Part shown: piece after piece, positions 17,100 through 26,285 of the stretch
Layout: each line of letters starts with the position of its first letter
Numbering within the stretch: position 1 is the stretch's first letter
Source of the DNA: an uncultured bacterium
Lineage (GTDB): Bacteria; Nitrospirota; Thermodesulfovibrionia; Thermodesulfovibrionales; CALJEL01
Assembly: GCA_938074335.1 (NCBI GenBank)
Contig: CALJEL010000076.1
Coordinates: 1 to 47,468, forward strand
Length of the DNA stretch: 47,468 nt
Direction: 5' to 3'
Position numbers and translations under genes: made by a program
Notes under the pieces: model-generated
The model's database searches: none
What the model was told of the DNA's origin: nothing
The model's input: only the letters and a program-made list of their open reading frames with translations

Positions 17100-18031
17100 A
17101 ACCTGCTGTCTTTCTCCAGTCTCACCCTTGGATCAAGGAAATGATAAAGTATGTCTACAAAGAGGTTTATCATTATAAATATCACCGTTGCGGTTATGAT
17201 GCATCCCATCACTACAGGATAATCTCTCTTCATAATACCTTCAAAGGTGAATCTTCCTATACCATTCCATCCAAATATTGTTTCTGTAAGGACTGCTCCG
17301 CTCAGGTAGCTCCCGAAATCTATTCCTATCACCGTAACAACAGGGATGATAATATTTCTCATAATATGCACTGAGTATAGCCTGAAAGGCCTGATACCCT
17401 TGGCAAGGGCTGTTTTTATAAAAGGCATGGAAGAGGTCTCTATTACCATTGTCCTTGTAATCCTCGTTATGGATGCAATAGCAGGCATGGCAAGGGTTAT
17501 AGCTGGAAGAAGCAAGAATCTGAGGCCTGTTCCTGATGGAGGCAGAAGCTTAAGCTGAAGGCTGATAAGGTAGATCAATATAAGACCAATCCAGAATACA
17601 GGCACACTCAGACCTGTAATGGCAAAACCCGAGATTACCCTATCAACAGTAGAGCCATTCTTCAGTCCTGATATAAAACCTGCCAGTAATCCAATGGGAA
17701 TTGCTATAAGCATTGCAGCCATAGCAAGGAGGGCGGTATTTGGAAGTTTTTCAAGTATGTCATCCATTACCCTTTTTTGAGTAAAATAGGATCTGCCCAG
17801 TTCACCTTTAAGGAGCATCAGGATATATCCTGCATATTGACCTATGACACCCCTGTCTGAGCCAAGATGTCTCCTTATCTTTTCAATGTCCTCTGCTGAG
17901 GCCCTTTCACCTGCCATTATGAGGGCTGGGTCTCCAGGGATGGCCTTAAGTATTACAAAAGAAATAAAGGTTATTCCAAGAAGAAGCGGAATTAACAGGA
18001 AGATCCTCTTTACAATATAAAATGCCATCAC
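17096..18031 (-). CDS. ABC transporter permease, DppB/OppB family
   Basis: This 311-residue permease has the typical DppB N-terminus (YIVKRIFLLIPLLLGITFISF), the PGDPALIMAG segment, and an EAA loop around PFIKTALAKGIRPFRLYSVHIMRN. Six membrane helices are apparent. It is the first gene of a two-gene permease unit with the DppC-like gene. A pair with no substrate-binding protein or ATPase gene is unusual; those parts may be encoded elsewhere. Confidence 0.87.
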   Translation of the reverse strand: MMAFYIVKRIFLLIPLLLGITFISFVILKAIPGDPALIMAGERASAEDIEKIRRHLGSDRGVIGQYAGYILMLLKGELGRSYFTQKRVMDDILEKLPNTALLAMAAMLIAIPIGLLAGFISGLKNGSTVDRVISGFAITGLSVPVFWIGLILIYLISLQLKLLPPSGTGLRFLLLPAITLAMPAIASITRITRTMVIETSSMPFIKTALAKGIRPFRLYSVHIMRNIIIPVVTVIGIDFGSYLSGAVLTETIFGWNGIGRFTFEGIMKRDYPVVMGCIITATVIFIMINLFVDILYHFLDPRVRLEKDSRL

Positions 18032-18042
18032 TCACCTATTAA

Positions 18043-18068
18043 ACAGTTCGAACTGTTTGAACTGTTGT
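18043..18068. repeat. AACAGTT-word repeat upstream of the permease genes
   Basis: AACAGTTCGAACTGTT is a 16-base palindrome followed by TGAACTGTTG. The word matches the tract at 9422-9450. It lies between rfbC and the DppB-type gene, about 12 bases before the latter's start, and could be an operator or part of the dispersed short-word repeats. Confidence 0.5.
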
Positions 18069-18132
18069 TTGGGATTCCTGAACTGTATAACCCTGGTACT
18101 CAAAACAGATTTCCAGCGGCAATTACGGTGAA

Positions 18133-18669
18133 TTATAATTCTTTTAAGGTTGGCCACTGTCTATCCCGCTCACTGAGAAGTGGTTCCTTAATAGGCCAGT
18201 CTATGTTAAGCTCAGGGTCATTCCAGATTATGCCAGCCTCATGTTCCGGAGAATATTCCCGTGTGGTCTTATAAAGAATCTCTGCTACATCACTCAGGAC
18301 CTGAAAACCATGGGCAAATCCTGGAGGGATATAAAGCATCCTTTTGTTCTCCTCAGAAAGAATTAGGCTTATCCATTTACCAAAGGTGGGAGAATCTTTT
18401 CTTATATCCACTGCCACATCAAAGATCTCTCCCCTTGTACACCTCAGTAATTTTCCCTGAGCCTCTGGCTCCCTCTGAAAATGAAGACCCCTTAATACAC
18501 CTCTTACAGAGCATGAATGATTATCCTGGACAAATTCTTCTTTGATACCAGCCTTAAAAAAATCAGAACGCTTATAAAACTCAAGGAAAAACCCTCTATT
18601 ATCCTTAAATACAACAGGCTCAATCAGTATAAGGTCAGGGATTTCAAGTCTGTGAAATCTGAAAGGCAT
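18133..18669 (-). CDS. rfbC: dTDP-4-dehydrorhamnose 3,5-epimerase
   Basis: RfbC (RmlC) epimerises dTDP-4-keto-6-deoxyglucose at C3 and C5 on the way to dTDP-L-rhamnose. The 178-residue cupin has RGVLRGLHFQ with catalytic H63, Y133 in EILYKTTREYSP, and the PPGFAHGF segment. It begins three bases after rfbA. The remaining pathway genes, rfbB and rfbD, are not in the window, so the cluster here is partial. Confidence 0.92.
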   Translation of the reverse strand: MPFRFHRLEIPDLILIEPVVFKDNRGFFLEFYKRSDFFKAGIKEEFVQDNHSCSVRGVLRGLHFQREPEAQGKLLRCTRGEIFDVAVDIRKDSPTFGKWISLILSEENKRMLYIPPGFAHGFQVLSDVAEILYKTTREYSPEHEAGIIWNDPELNIDWPIKEPLLSERDRQWPTLKEL

Positions 18670-18672
18670 GCT

Positions 18673-19542
18673 TTAATCCTCCTCCGCTATCTGGAGCAGA
18701 TATCTGCCGTAGGAATTTTTCTTTAAAGGCTCTGCAAGTTTCAGGAGCTGTTCTTTATCTATATAGCCAAGTCTGTAGGCAATCTCCTCTATACAGGCGA
18801 TCTTGAGCCCTTGCCTCTGTTCAATTATCCTTACATATTCTGCAGCATCTAAGAGGGAATCATATGTGCCTGTATCAAGCCAGGCAAAACCCCTTCCCAG
18901 AAGCTCAACCCTGAGCTTACCCCTTTTAAGATATTCATTATTGAGATCGGTAATCTCAAGCTCACCCCTTTTTGACGGTTTAAGGGTCTTTGCTATCTTC
19001 GGAGCCTCATTGTCATAATAGTAAAGACCTGTTACAGCATAATTGGACTTTGGTTTTTGAGGCTTTTCTTCAATGGATATCACCCTGCCAGAGCTGTCAA
19101 ACTCCACCACGCCATATCTCTGCGGATCAGAGACATAATATCCAAATATAGTGGCACCGTCTCTATGTGTGGCGACCCTTCTTAAAAGCTCTGGCAGTCC
19201 GTGTCCGAAGAATATATTATCTCCTAAGATGAGCCATACATTATCATTGTCAATAAATTCCTCTCCAATAATAAGTGCCTCTGCAATGCCCCTCGGCTCT
19301 GGCTGCTCTGCGTAATAAAAACAAAGTCCCAGTTGACCTCCGTCATTGAAGAGCTTCCTAAATCTATCAATATCCTGAGGTGTAGTTATTATCAGTATAT
19401 CCCTCACCCCTGCCAGCATCAGTGTGGCAAGGGGATAATAGATCATGGGTTTATCATAGACAGGCAGCAACTGCTTTGTAGTGCCTATGGTAACCGGATA
19501 AAGCCTTGTGCCACTTCCACCAGCAAGGATTATACCTTTCAT
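18673..19542 (-). CDS. rfbA: Glucose-1-phosphate thymidylyltransferase
   Basis: RfbA (RmlA) makes dTDP-glucose from glucose 1-phosphate and dTTP, the first step of dTDP-rhamnose synthesis. The 289-residue length is typical. It has the nucleotide-binding signature [20 protein letters not shown] (residues 8-27), metal-binding D in [10 protein letters not shown], and [20 protein letters not shown]. It is first in an operon with rfbC and lies divergent from the HAD phosphatase, with composite repeat E4 between. Confidence 0.95.
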   Translation of the reverse strand: MKGIILAGGSGTRLYPVTIGTTKQLLPVYDKPMIYYPLATLMLAGVRDILIITTPQDIDRFRKLFNDGGQLGLCFYYAEQPEPRGIAEALIIGEEFIDNDNVWLILGDNIFFGHGLPELLRRVATHRDGATIFGYYVSDPQRYGVVEFDSSGRVISIEEKPQKPKSNYAVTGLYYYDNEAPKIAKTLKPSKRGELEITDLNNEYLKRGKLRVELLGRGFAWLDTGTYDSLLDAAEYVRIIEQRQGLKIACIEEIAYRLGYIDKEQLLKLAEPLKKNSYGRYLLQIAEED

Positions 19543-19633
19543 AAAATAACCACTCCTTTTAAAGGATTATATAAATAATATCTTAACAGTATAGCATAAA
19601 CTTTAATCAGAGCATTAAAGCAGTTAATTTGAT

Positions 19634-19932
19634 CCCTAAACTGCCGATAGGAATGGCGGGGATGCCGATATTTTGGGGTTCACGGGGTGAAGCTTGTCTT
19701 CACCCCGTGCTCTAAAGGCAATACCAGCACCCCAGAAAATCTGACGATTTTCTGGGAACCCGCTTGCGACACCTTAATAGAGCGACAGTGCGACAGAACG
19801 GCAGAGCGTGGGGTTGTAGGGGCAATTCATGAATTGCTCCTACTGTCGCACTATCGCACTGTGGCACTATTTGAGGCAGACTGCCAGTTCTCTAATGGCA
19901 AAATAGAGTAATAAAAACTGCTGCACTATTAT
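19634..19932. repeat. Composite repeat element E4
   Basis: The left end CCCTAAACTGCCGATAGGAA is identical to that of E1. Hairpin 1 (19681-19709) has a perfect 12-bp stem CACGGGGTGAAG with loop CTTGT. Hairpin 2 (19730-19756) has the CCCCAGAAAATC stem with loop TGAC, the reverse complement of the GTCA loop in E1. A 28-base near-perfect palindrome of the GTAGGGGC type lies at 19816-19843. The right part ends CAGTTCTCTAATGGCAAAATAGAG without a clear terminal repeat. It lies between the divergent rfbA and HAD genes. Confidence 0.85.
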
Positions 19933-19938
19933 ATGCTC

Positions 19939-19947
19939 TGTTATAAT
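19939..19947 (+). promoter_or_regulatory. Extended -10 leaderless promoter of the HAD phosphatase gene
   Basis: TG-T-TATAAT (TATAAT at 19942-19947) is a perfect extended -10 element. The ATG at 19953 begins 6 bases after it, exactly where transcription should start, and no ribosome binding site is present. The -35 region falls at the right edge of repeat E4 and is not recognisable. Confidence 0.6.
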
Positions 19948-19952
19948 TATTC

Positions 19953-20609
19953 ATGGCCATTAAACTTATTATATTTGACCTTGATGGAACCCTTGTGGAT
20001 TCAAGGATTGATATTACAAATGCCATAAACTATGCCCTGAAGGATTATGGTCTTGGACCTTATACTGTAGAGGAGATAACATCCCTTGTGGGAAGGGGGA
20101 TAACAAGGCTTATAGAAGACCTTATCAGGCCCTATCCAGAGATTCCAGTTAATAATGTTATTGAAAGATTTCTCCATCACTATGAAAGACATCTCCTTGA
20201 CAATACAGGACCCTATCCATCGGTAAAGGAGGTCCTTGAGGAACTCAGGGAATATAAAAAGGCTGTTATATCAAATAAAAGGCAATATCTATCAAAAAAG
20301 ACCCTTGAAGGTCTCGGTCTTCTTAAATACTTTGACATTGTCCTTGGCAGTGACAGCACCCCTCAGAAGAAGCCCTCACCAGTGCCTGTGCTCATGGTCC
20401 TTGAGAAATTGAATATCCCTGCCTCTCAGGCAGTTATTGTTGGAGACAGTGACCTTGATATAAAGGCTGGCAGGGCTGCAGGGGTGATTACAGTTGCTGT
20501 CAGTTACGGTTATAGACCAAGGCAGATGCTTTCAGAGGCAGACTGTATCATTGATGATATTAAGGAACTACCACCTTTATTAAAAAAACTCACAGAGCGT
20601 GGAGTGTAA
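19953..20609 (+). CDS. gph: HAD-family phosphatase, phosphoglycolate phosphatase-like
   Basis: The 218-residue protein is a haloacid-dehalogenase-type phosphatase with nucleophile D9 and acid D11 in FDLDGTLVDS, a helical cap (about residues 18-85), the Ser/Thr motif AVISNKRQ, the Lys in PQKKPSPVPV, and GDSDLDIKAGRAAG for magnesium. The pattern matches phosphoglycolate phosphatase, though pyrophosphatase PpaX-like relatives cannot be excluded. Its end overlaps the convergent histidine kinase by 20 bases. The start appears leaderless. Confidence 0.85.
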   Translation: MAIKLIIFDLDGTLVDSRIDITNAINYALKDYGLGPYTVEEITSLVGRGITRLIEDLIRPYPEIPVNNVIERFLHHYERHLLDNTGPYPSVKEVLEELREYKKAVISNKRQYLSKKTLEGLGLLKYFDIVLGSDSTPQKKPSPVPVLMVLEKLNIPASQAVIVGDSDLDIKAGRAAGVITVAVSYGYRPRQMLSEADCIIDDIKELPPLLKKLTERGV

Positions 20610-22132
20610 TGGTAAAGACCGTGCCCTCACCTTCCTTTGACCTTACAGATATCTCTCCTCCATGGCTGATCACTATATTATGGGCAATGCTTAAACCCAG
20701 GCCAGAGCCCTTTCCAACTTCCTTTGTGGTGAAAAAGGGTTCAAAGACCCTTGAAAGTATCCTCTCAGGGATCCCTGGGCCATTGTCCTCTATCTCTATC
20801 TTTATAGAGCCATTATGCCTTGATGTCCTTATCCCGACTCTATCTCCCTTACCAGAGTCCCTTATTGCCTGAATGGCATTATTTAAAAGATTCCTGATAA
20901 CAAGGTCAAAAAGCCCTCTGTCAATCCTTACAGGACCAGAGTATGAAAAATCCTTCACTATCTTTATATCCCTCACATCTTCAAAGTCCTTAAGAACCTC
21001 ATTGATAAAATCACCAAGGAGCACCTCTTCAAATCTCAACTCTCCCTTTCTTCCAAAGATAAGGAGGTCATTCACTATCCTCTGAATCCTTTTTGCTGAG
21101 TCCATTATTTGAAAAAGAAAGTCCTTTCTTTTCTCATCTGTCTCCTCTATTAGAAGCAGCTCTGTAAAACCAACTACCGCTGTAAGGGGATTGTTTATCT
21201 CATGGGCAATCCCGCCTGCCATTGTCCCGAGAGAGACAAGCCTTTCAACCCTTTTCAGTCTTTCTTCCATCAACCTCTGCTCTGTAACATCCCTTAGAAC
21301 AAGGATCCACCTCAACCCATCATAAATTCTGTAGGTTCTAATATCAAAGGACCTGTCTTTAATACTGATTATCCTTGAGCCACGGCAATCACAGGTCATA
21401 TCAAAAAAGACCTTGCAGAAGTCCTCTCTGAGGAGTCCATCCTTAAAAAAACTCACCTGCTGAGAGATTAAACTGCACAGGTCTTCCTTCCTTATCAAGG
21501 ATTATTATCATATCCCTTACTGAATCAAAGGTCTCCTGCCAGGCAAGTGCCCAGTCTGTGATGGTCTTTTCCTTTTCTTTTATATCCTTTTCAAGAGATG
21601 TAACCCTTCTCAGGGAATAAAGGGAAAAGGCAAGGATAATGCCACCTCCTGCAAGAAAGGTTAAAAGGAAGATTATCCTTATTGTGTCAAAGGAGGCCTT
21701 GAATTCACTGCTTCTTAGCATAAAGGAAAACCTTGCCTTCTCAATGGCCATCCTGCTGAAAGACTCAAGAGAACCAATAAATAAAGGAAGCTCAGACTTT
21801 TCTGTTAAAGCCCTCTCCATCCCTTTTTGTAATCCTTCAACCTTCTTGATAACAGGATCAGCACCAGAATGGCATCTATTACAGGATGAAAGATCATTTT
21901 TTATTCCTTCTACTATGAGGGCAAGCTCTCCCTCAGGTCTCTTATTACCTATTGCCTCAATAAGTCTAAGACTATCTTCATAGACCTTAAGCCTTGCATT
22001 AAGGCTTTCAATAACAAGGAGATTATCATGAAAGTGTCTCTGCAGGATATAGAGATTTGTGATAATGATCACAAGACCTGTTCCACTGAGTAACAGGAAT
22101 CCAAGGATTATGGAGAGCACAAGTCTTTTCAT
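20590..22132 (-). pseudogene. Heme-binding sensor histidine kinase split by a frameshift in a T7 run
   Basis: The upstream frame (22132-21443) has a membrane helix, a CxxCH c-type heme site (C84, C87, H88), a second helix at about residues 150-172, and the start of a PAS domain. It stops just after a run of seven T (plus-strand A at 21445-21451). The other frame (to 20590) carries the rest of the PAS, the phospho-acceptor region GGIAHEINNPL and the ATPase domain (EDNGPGIP, GSGLGLSIAHNIV). With six T the two join as NLSAGEFFKDGLLREDF. The joined protein is about 514 residues, a periplasmic heme or redox sensor kinase. It may be truly broken, slipped at the T run, or a sequence error. Confidence 0.8.
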
Positions 22133-22225
22133 CTCTGGAAACTAAGCCTTTTTTCTAAAATTATATATTTATGCTATCTCAATTTTTAAAATTAGAACTA
22201 TATCTTTATGATGTTTTCAAGAGTA

Positions 22226-22257
22226 TCACAAACATGAATAAACTGTCAAATTTGTGA
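22226..22257. promoter_or_regulatory. Inverted repeat upstream of the small HTH gene
   Basis: TCACAAA (22226-22232) and TTTGTGA (22251-22257) form a 7-bp-arm inverted repeat with 18 bases between. A TATAAT-like GATATAATAAA lies at about 22281-22291, before the HTH gene at 22323. The arrangement could be an autoregulatory operator; no other support is visible. Confidence 0.35.
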
Positions 22258-22322
22258 AAGACATAGAGGGCAGATAAAATGATATAATAAAATCAAAAGG
22301 CAGGTATCCCCTTTTAAGCCTT

Positions 22323-22700
22323 ATGTCAAAGATGGAAAAGGAATATTTAGAGTCACTTAAAAAAAGACTCCTTCTACTTAAGGGTAATCGCTCCATAAAG
22401 GAGTTTGCAGAGAGCCTTGGTCTTCCTGTAAGCACAGTTTACTATTATCTTAATGGCAGGGAACCAGCACTGAGTTTCCTCTTAAGGGTTGCTAACAGGA
22501 TGAATGTAAGTGAGGAATGGTTACTAACAGGAAGGGGAAATATATTCAAGGAAAAAAAGGATGAGGCTATCGAGATAGAACAGGTCCTTGAGTTCCTGAA
22601 GAGGAACTGGGAGAAATGGTCGGTGAAAAAAAGGCACTGGTTTGAAGTTCATTTTAAGCAGCTCTTACCAGAATTTGAGATATGGCTCAAGGATAGATGA
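22323..22700 (+). CDS. Small helix-turn-helix regulator (phage-repressor-like)
   Basis: This 125-residue protein has a Cro/CI-like DNA-binding domain at about residues 14-75 (KEFAESLGLPVSTVYYYLNG; VANRMNVSEEWLLTGRG), followed by a charged helical tail (about 80-125) ending HFKQLLPEFEIWLKD. The EEWLLTGRGN phrase is common in phage-repressor N-domains, but no peptidase domain follows. It stands alone between the split kinase and repeat E5, whose left end begins right at its stop codon. Confidence 0.75.
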   Translation: MSKMEKEYLESLKKRLLLLKGNRSIKEFAESLGLPVSTVYYYLNGREPALSFLLRVANRMNVSEEWLLTGRGNIFKEKKDEAIEIEQVLEFLKRNWEKWSVKKRHWFEVHFKQLLPEFEIWLKDR

Positions 22701-22702
22701 TA

Positions 22703-23072
22703 CGGAAAAATGCTGATAGAAATTTCCACTAACCTTTTCAATAAGACTAGCAGGCTGCCCATATTCCGGGGTTCACGGGGTGAAGCTTGTCTTCATCCCG
22801 TGCTCTAAAGGCAATACCAGCACCCCAGAAAATCTGATGATTTTCTGGGGACCCCGCTCGCGACACCTTAATAGTGCGACAGAGCGACAGAGCGACAGGC
22901 AATAATAGAGCACTAGAGCAACAGAGCAGCAGCGCAGCAGTTAAATAATAATTTAAAAAAAATTCCTTAATAAAAACTACTGCTCTGCTGGTCTACTGCT
23001 CTATCAATGAAAACTACTGCTCTACTGCACTACTGCTCTGCTGGTCTAAGTGAAAATGCATTTCTATCGGCA
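22703..23072. repeat. Composite repeat element E5
   Basis: The ends are CGGAAAAATGCTGATAG (22703-22719) and CTATCGGCAAATTGAAG (right edge near 23072), an imperfect inverted pair. Hairpins lie at 22774-22802 (one mismatch) and 22823-22850 (perfect stem, loop TGAT). After GCGACACCTTAATAGTGCGA the element continues as AGCAGCAGAGCAG-type words and their inverse (about 22975-23045), so most of the right half can fold back. It lies in the gap upstream of the 57-aa membrane protein gene. Confidence 0.8.
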
Positions 23073-23130
23073 AATTGAAGTCAAGATGGTGCTATTGAAG
23101 TCTCTCATCTCCATATGATACCCTTATATA

Positions 23131-23304
23131 ATGCAAAAGGACTCAAAGTTAGAGTTATGGTTTTTTCTGTTTTTTTCAGGCCTTCTTATCTTTAACTGGC
23201 CATTCCTTGCAATTGCCTATAAAAAGGCCTGGCTCTATCTTACAGGTGCATGGGCTATATTTATAGGTCTTATCATGGTCTTTTCATTCACCGTGAAGGA
23301 ATAG
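23131..23304 (+). CDS. 57-residue membrane protein upstream of the SSS-kinase
   Basis: The frame reads MQKDSKLELWFFLFFSGLLI through FNWPFLAIAYKKAWLYLTGA to FSFTVKE and a TAG at 23302-23304. Two hydrophobic helices (about residues 9-28 and 33-53) flank the motif FNWP and a short charged turn. It ends four bases before the SSS-kinase gene, so the two are probably coupled. In Pseudomonas a small gene, cbrX, precedes cbrA in the same way; homology is not proven here. It may be a partner of the transporter domain. No clear ribosome binding site is visible. Confidence 0.75.
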   Translation: MQKDSKLELWFFLFFSGLLIFNWPFLAIAYKKAWLYLTGAWAIFIGLIMVFSFTVKE

Positions 23305-23308
23305 CAAG

Positions 23309-26266
23309 ATGTTCACATCAGCCAATCTTTTTCTGATCGTGCTTTGTTATCTCCTCCTGCTTTTTGGTCTTGCCTATTATGCTGAAAAAAAAGAAAGGGC
23401 AGGCAGAAGCCTTGTAAACAATCCTTATATATATTCCCTTTCCCTTGCTGTTTACTGCACATCCTGGACATTCTATGGAAGTGTTGGTAAGGCTGCCACA
23501 TCAGGCCTTTCCTTTATAACCACATACATAGGCCCAACACTCATGGCAGTACTCTGGCCTGTAATTTTAACCAGGGTAATCAGGCTTGCAAAAAACCACA
23601 GGATAACAACCATATCAGACTTTATAAGCTCAAGATACGGGAAATCCCTTTTTCTCTCAGGCCTTGTTACCTTTGTAACAGTTGCAGGTATAACTCCCTA
23701 TCTGGGGCTTCAGATAAAGGCTATTATCAGCACATTCAGCATCATCTCAGGTGAAACAAAGACGAGTGCCTTTGCAGGCCTAGTCTTTACAGGAATGCTC
23801 GGAATCTTTGCCATTATCTTTGGAGCAAGAAGGCTTGATTCCTCAGAAAGACATGGAGGGCTTGTCTTTGCCATAGCCTTTGAATCAATCATAAAACTGG
23901 TAGCCTTTATCTTTGTGGGAATCTTTGTAACCTACAGTCTATTTGATGGACTGGGAGACATCCTCAAAAGAACTGAAGAAACTGAACACTCCATCCTCCT
24001 GTATCTCGGTAAAGGGACGGGCACTGATTATTCTGAATGGTTTGCCCTTACATTCCTTTCCATGATGGCAATAATGCTGCTGCCAAGACAGTTTCAGATG
24101 ACTGTAGTTGAAAATTACAGTGAATCTCATATCAAAACAGCAGCCTGGCTCTTTCCACTGTATTTATTTTTGATAAATATCTTTGTGGTACCGATTGCCC
24201 TCGGGGGGCTACTTCAGGGAGGTGATCCTGGTGGTGCAGATTACTTTGTCCTTACCATTCCACTGGGTCATGGCAATAGATACCTCTCACTCCTTGCCTT
24301 TCTCGGTGGTTTTTCAGCAGCAACGAGTATGGTCATTGTTGAATCACTGGCATTAAGTACCATGGTTATGAACAGCTTCATAATGCCAGCAGTCATAAGA
24401 TTTCATGAGACAAAGGGCTTTGCCGATATAGTGCTTAATATAAAAAGGCTCGTTATACTGACAACAGTCTTTCTTGGTTACCTCTTTGCAATATCTATAG
24501 GTGAATTTTACAGCCTTGTGGACATAGGACTGAAGTCCTTTGAGGCTGTCACACTATTTGCACCAGCCTTTTTTTTAGGCCTTTACTGGAAAAGGGCAAC
24601 AAAGGCAGGTGCGGTCGCAGGACTTATCGGAGGATTCTTAGTCTGGTTTTATACCCTTATAGTGCCTGCAATGCTAAAGGCAGGACTCGTTGAACCCGCA
24701 GGATTTATAGGAAGACTTGTAAGCTCGGAATCCTTCAATCCCCAGGCACTCTTTGGAATAGAAGGTCTTGGCAAGTGGGGCCATTCCCTTCTGTGGAGTA
24801 TGATCGTGAACCTGCTTCTTTTTACAGGGGTATCTGCTTTTACAAAACAATCAAGGGATGAGGAGATACAGGCACTTGTTTTTGTTGAGTCCTATGAAAA
24901 GGCTGGTGAGCTTGGATATGCAGGATACTATACAATTGAATCTATAGAAAACATACTTGAAAGATATATAGGAAGAGAAGGTGCGGAAAGGGCAATAGAG
25001 GAATTTCTTCTTGAAAAAAACAAAAAAAGGCATGAACTCAATCAAAAGGATCTTATGGAATTGAGAAATCATGCAGAAAAGGTGCTCTCAGGTGCCATAG
25101 GACCATCAATAGCAACCATTATCTTTGAAAATAAACATATATTAACTGAGAGTGAAAGGGCAGAGCTATCAGAGTCTATAAGGAATATCACGGAAAATCT
25201 CAGACTATCCAGACAGGAACTTACCAGGGCACTGGATGAGCTATCCTATCTGAAGGAATTCAGTGAAAATATTATAGAGAGTGCACCCTTAGGAATTATA
25301 ACGATTGACAATGCCTTTTATGTCAGATACTGGAATAAGCAGATGGAGATACTCACAGGGATAAATAGAAAGGATGCTATAAACAGACACCTGACCTCAT
25401 TGATTCCTTGGCTTGAGCCATCAGCTATAAACATAGCTGTAGAGTCAGAAAAGATTATAGAAAGCCCATCCCATCAGATATTCAGGATTAATATAAGTCC
25501 CTTCAAGGACCCTTCCGGTGGTCATGTAATAATATTTGAGGATATAACAGAAAAGAAGAAGATGGAAGAACAACTCCTGCAGACATCAAAACTTGCCAGT
25601 ATCGGAAAGCTCACAGCAGGTATATCCCATGAGATCGGGAATCCCCTTGCATCCATATCCTCACTGGTTCAGGAACTTCTTACAGAGGAAAAACCGGATC
25701 AAAGATTTCTGGGAGAATCCCTCAGGACCATAAATAATCACATTGAAAGGATAGCAAGGATTGTAAGGAGTCTCAGCGACTTTGCAAGGATATCAAGTTC
25801 GGAAAAGAAGACCTCGAATCTTGAGGAGATACTTAACAGGACATTGAATCTTGTGAAATATGATAAAAGATTTAAGAACATAAAATTAAATATAGATATA
25901 AAAGACCTGCCAGAACTGCTCCTCAACCCTGATCAGATACAGCAGGTCTTTCTGAATCTCTTCCTTAATTCCCTTGATGCCATGCCAGAGGGAGGCGCTA
26001 TAGATATTTCTATAAAGAAAAAAGACGATTATGTGGAGATTATATTCAGTGATACAGGTGCTGGCATAGAGGGATCCATAATTGACAGGATCTTTGACCC
26101 CTTCTTTACTACAAAACCCTCTGGCAAGGGGACAGGTCTTGGTCTCAGTATATGCTATGGAATAATAAAGGACCATAATGGTTCTATCACTGTAAAAAGC
26201 AAAAAGGGAGAGGGAACCACATTCATTATAAAACTGCCGATCCAGAGGAGCACTAATGCTACTTAG
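23309..26266 (+). CDS. Sodium/solute-symporter-like sensor histidine kinase (CbrA/CrbS-like)
   Basis: This 985-residue fusion has an SSS-type transporter domain of about 13 helices (residues 1-500), a STAC-like linker (about 515-600, with AGYYTIESIENILERYIG), a helical segment, a PAS domain (about 645-750), the phospho-acceptor H774 in GISHEIGNPLASISS, and the ATPase domain with NLFLNSLDAMPEGG, SDTGAGI and GTGLGLSICYG. In CbrA and CrbS such proteins couple solute sensing or uptake to a response regulator. The next gene is an NtrC-type regulator. With actP-acs downstream, acetate or a related carboxylate is a likely cue; the ligand is inferred. Confidence 0.92.
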   Translation: MFTSANLFLIVLCYLLLLFGLAYYAEKKERAGRSLVNNPYIYSLSLAVYCTSWTFYGSVGKAATSGLSFITTYIGPTLMAVLWPVILTRVIRLAKNHRITTISDFISSRYGKSLFLSGLVTFVTVAGITPYLGLQIKAIISTFSIISGETKTSAFAGLVFTGMLGIFAIIFGARRLDSSERHGGLVFAIAFESIIKLVAFIFVGIFVTYSLFDGLGDILKRTEETEHSILLYLGKGTGTDYSEWFALTFLSMMAIMLLPRQFQMTVVENYSESHIKTAAWLFPLYLFLINIFVVPIALGGLLQGGDPGGADYFVLTIPLGHGNRYLSLLAFLGGFSAATSMVIVESLALSTMVMNSFIMPAVIRFHETKGFADIVLNIKRLVILTTVFLGYLFAISIGEFYSLVDIGLKSFEAVTLFAPAFFLGLYWKRATKAGAVAGLIGGFLVWFYTLIVPAMLKAGLVEPAGFIGRLVSSESFNPQALFGIEGLGKWGHSLLWSMIVNLLLFTGVSAFTKQSRDEEIQALVFVESYEKAGELGYAGYYTIESIENILERYIGREGAERAIEEFLLEKNKKRHELNQKDLMELRNHAEKVLSGAIGPSIATIIFENKHILTESERAELSESIRNITENLRLSRQELTRALDELSYLKEFSENIIESAPLGIITIDNAFYVRYWNKQMEILTGINRKDAINRHLTSLIPWLEPSAINIAVESEKIIESPSHQIFRINISPFKDPSGGHVIIFEDITEKKKMEEQLLQTSKLASIGKLTAGISHEIGNPLASISSLVQELLTEEKPDQRFLGESLRTINNHIERIARIVRSLSDFARISSSEKKTSNLEEILNRTLNLVKYDKRFKNIKLNIDIKDLPELLLNPDQIQQVFLNLFLNSLDAMPEGGAIDISIKKKDDYVEIIFSDTGAGIEGSIIDRIFDPFFTTKPSGKGTGLGLSICYGIIKDHNGSITVKSKKGEGTTFIIKLPIQRSTNAT

Positions 26267-26285
26267 AGGTTATAATATATAGATT

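Noticed and set aside
21445-21451. Programmed frameshifting in the heme sensor kinase as an established mechanism.
   Set aside because: A T7 run allows slippage, but no conserved stimulatory structure or family precedent is visible to me. It is reported only as a possible explanation.
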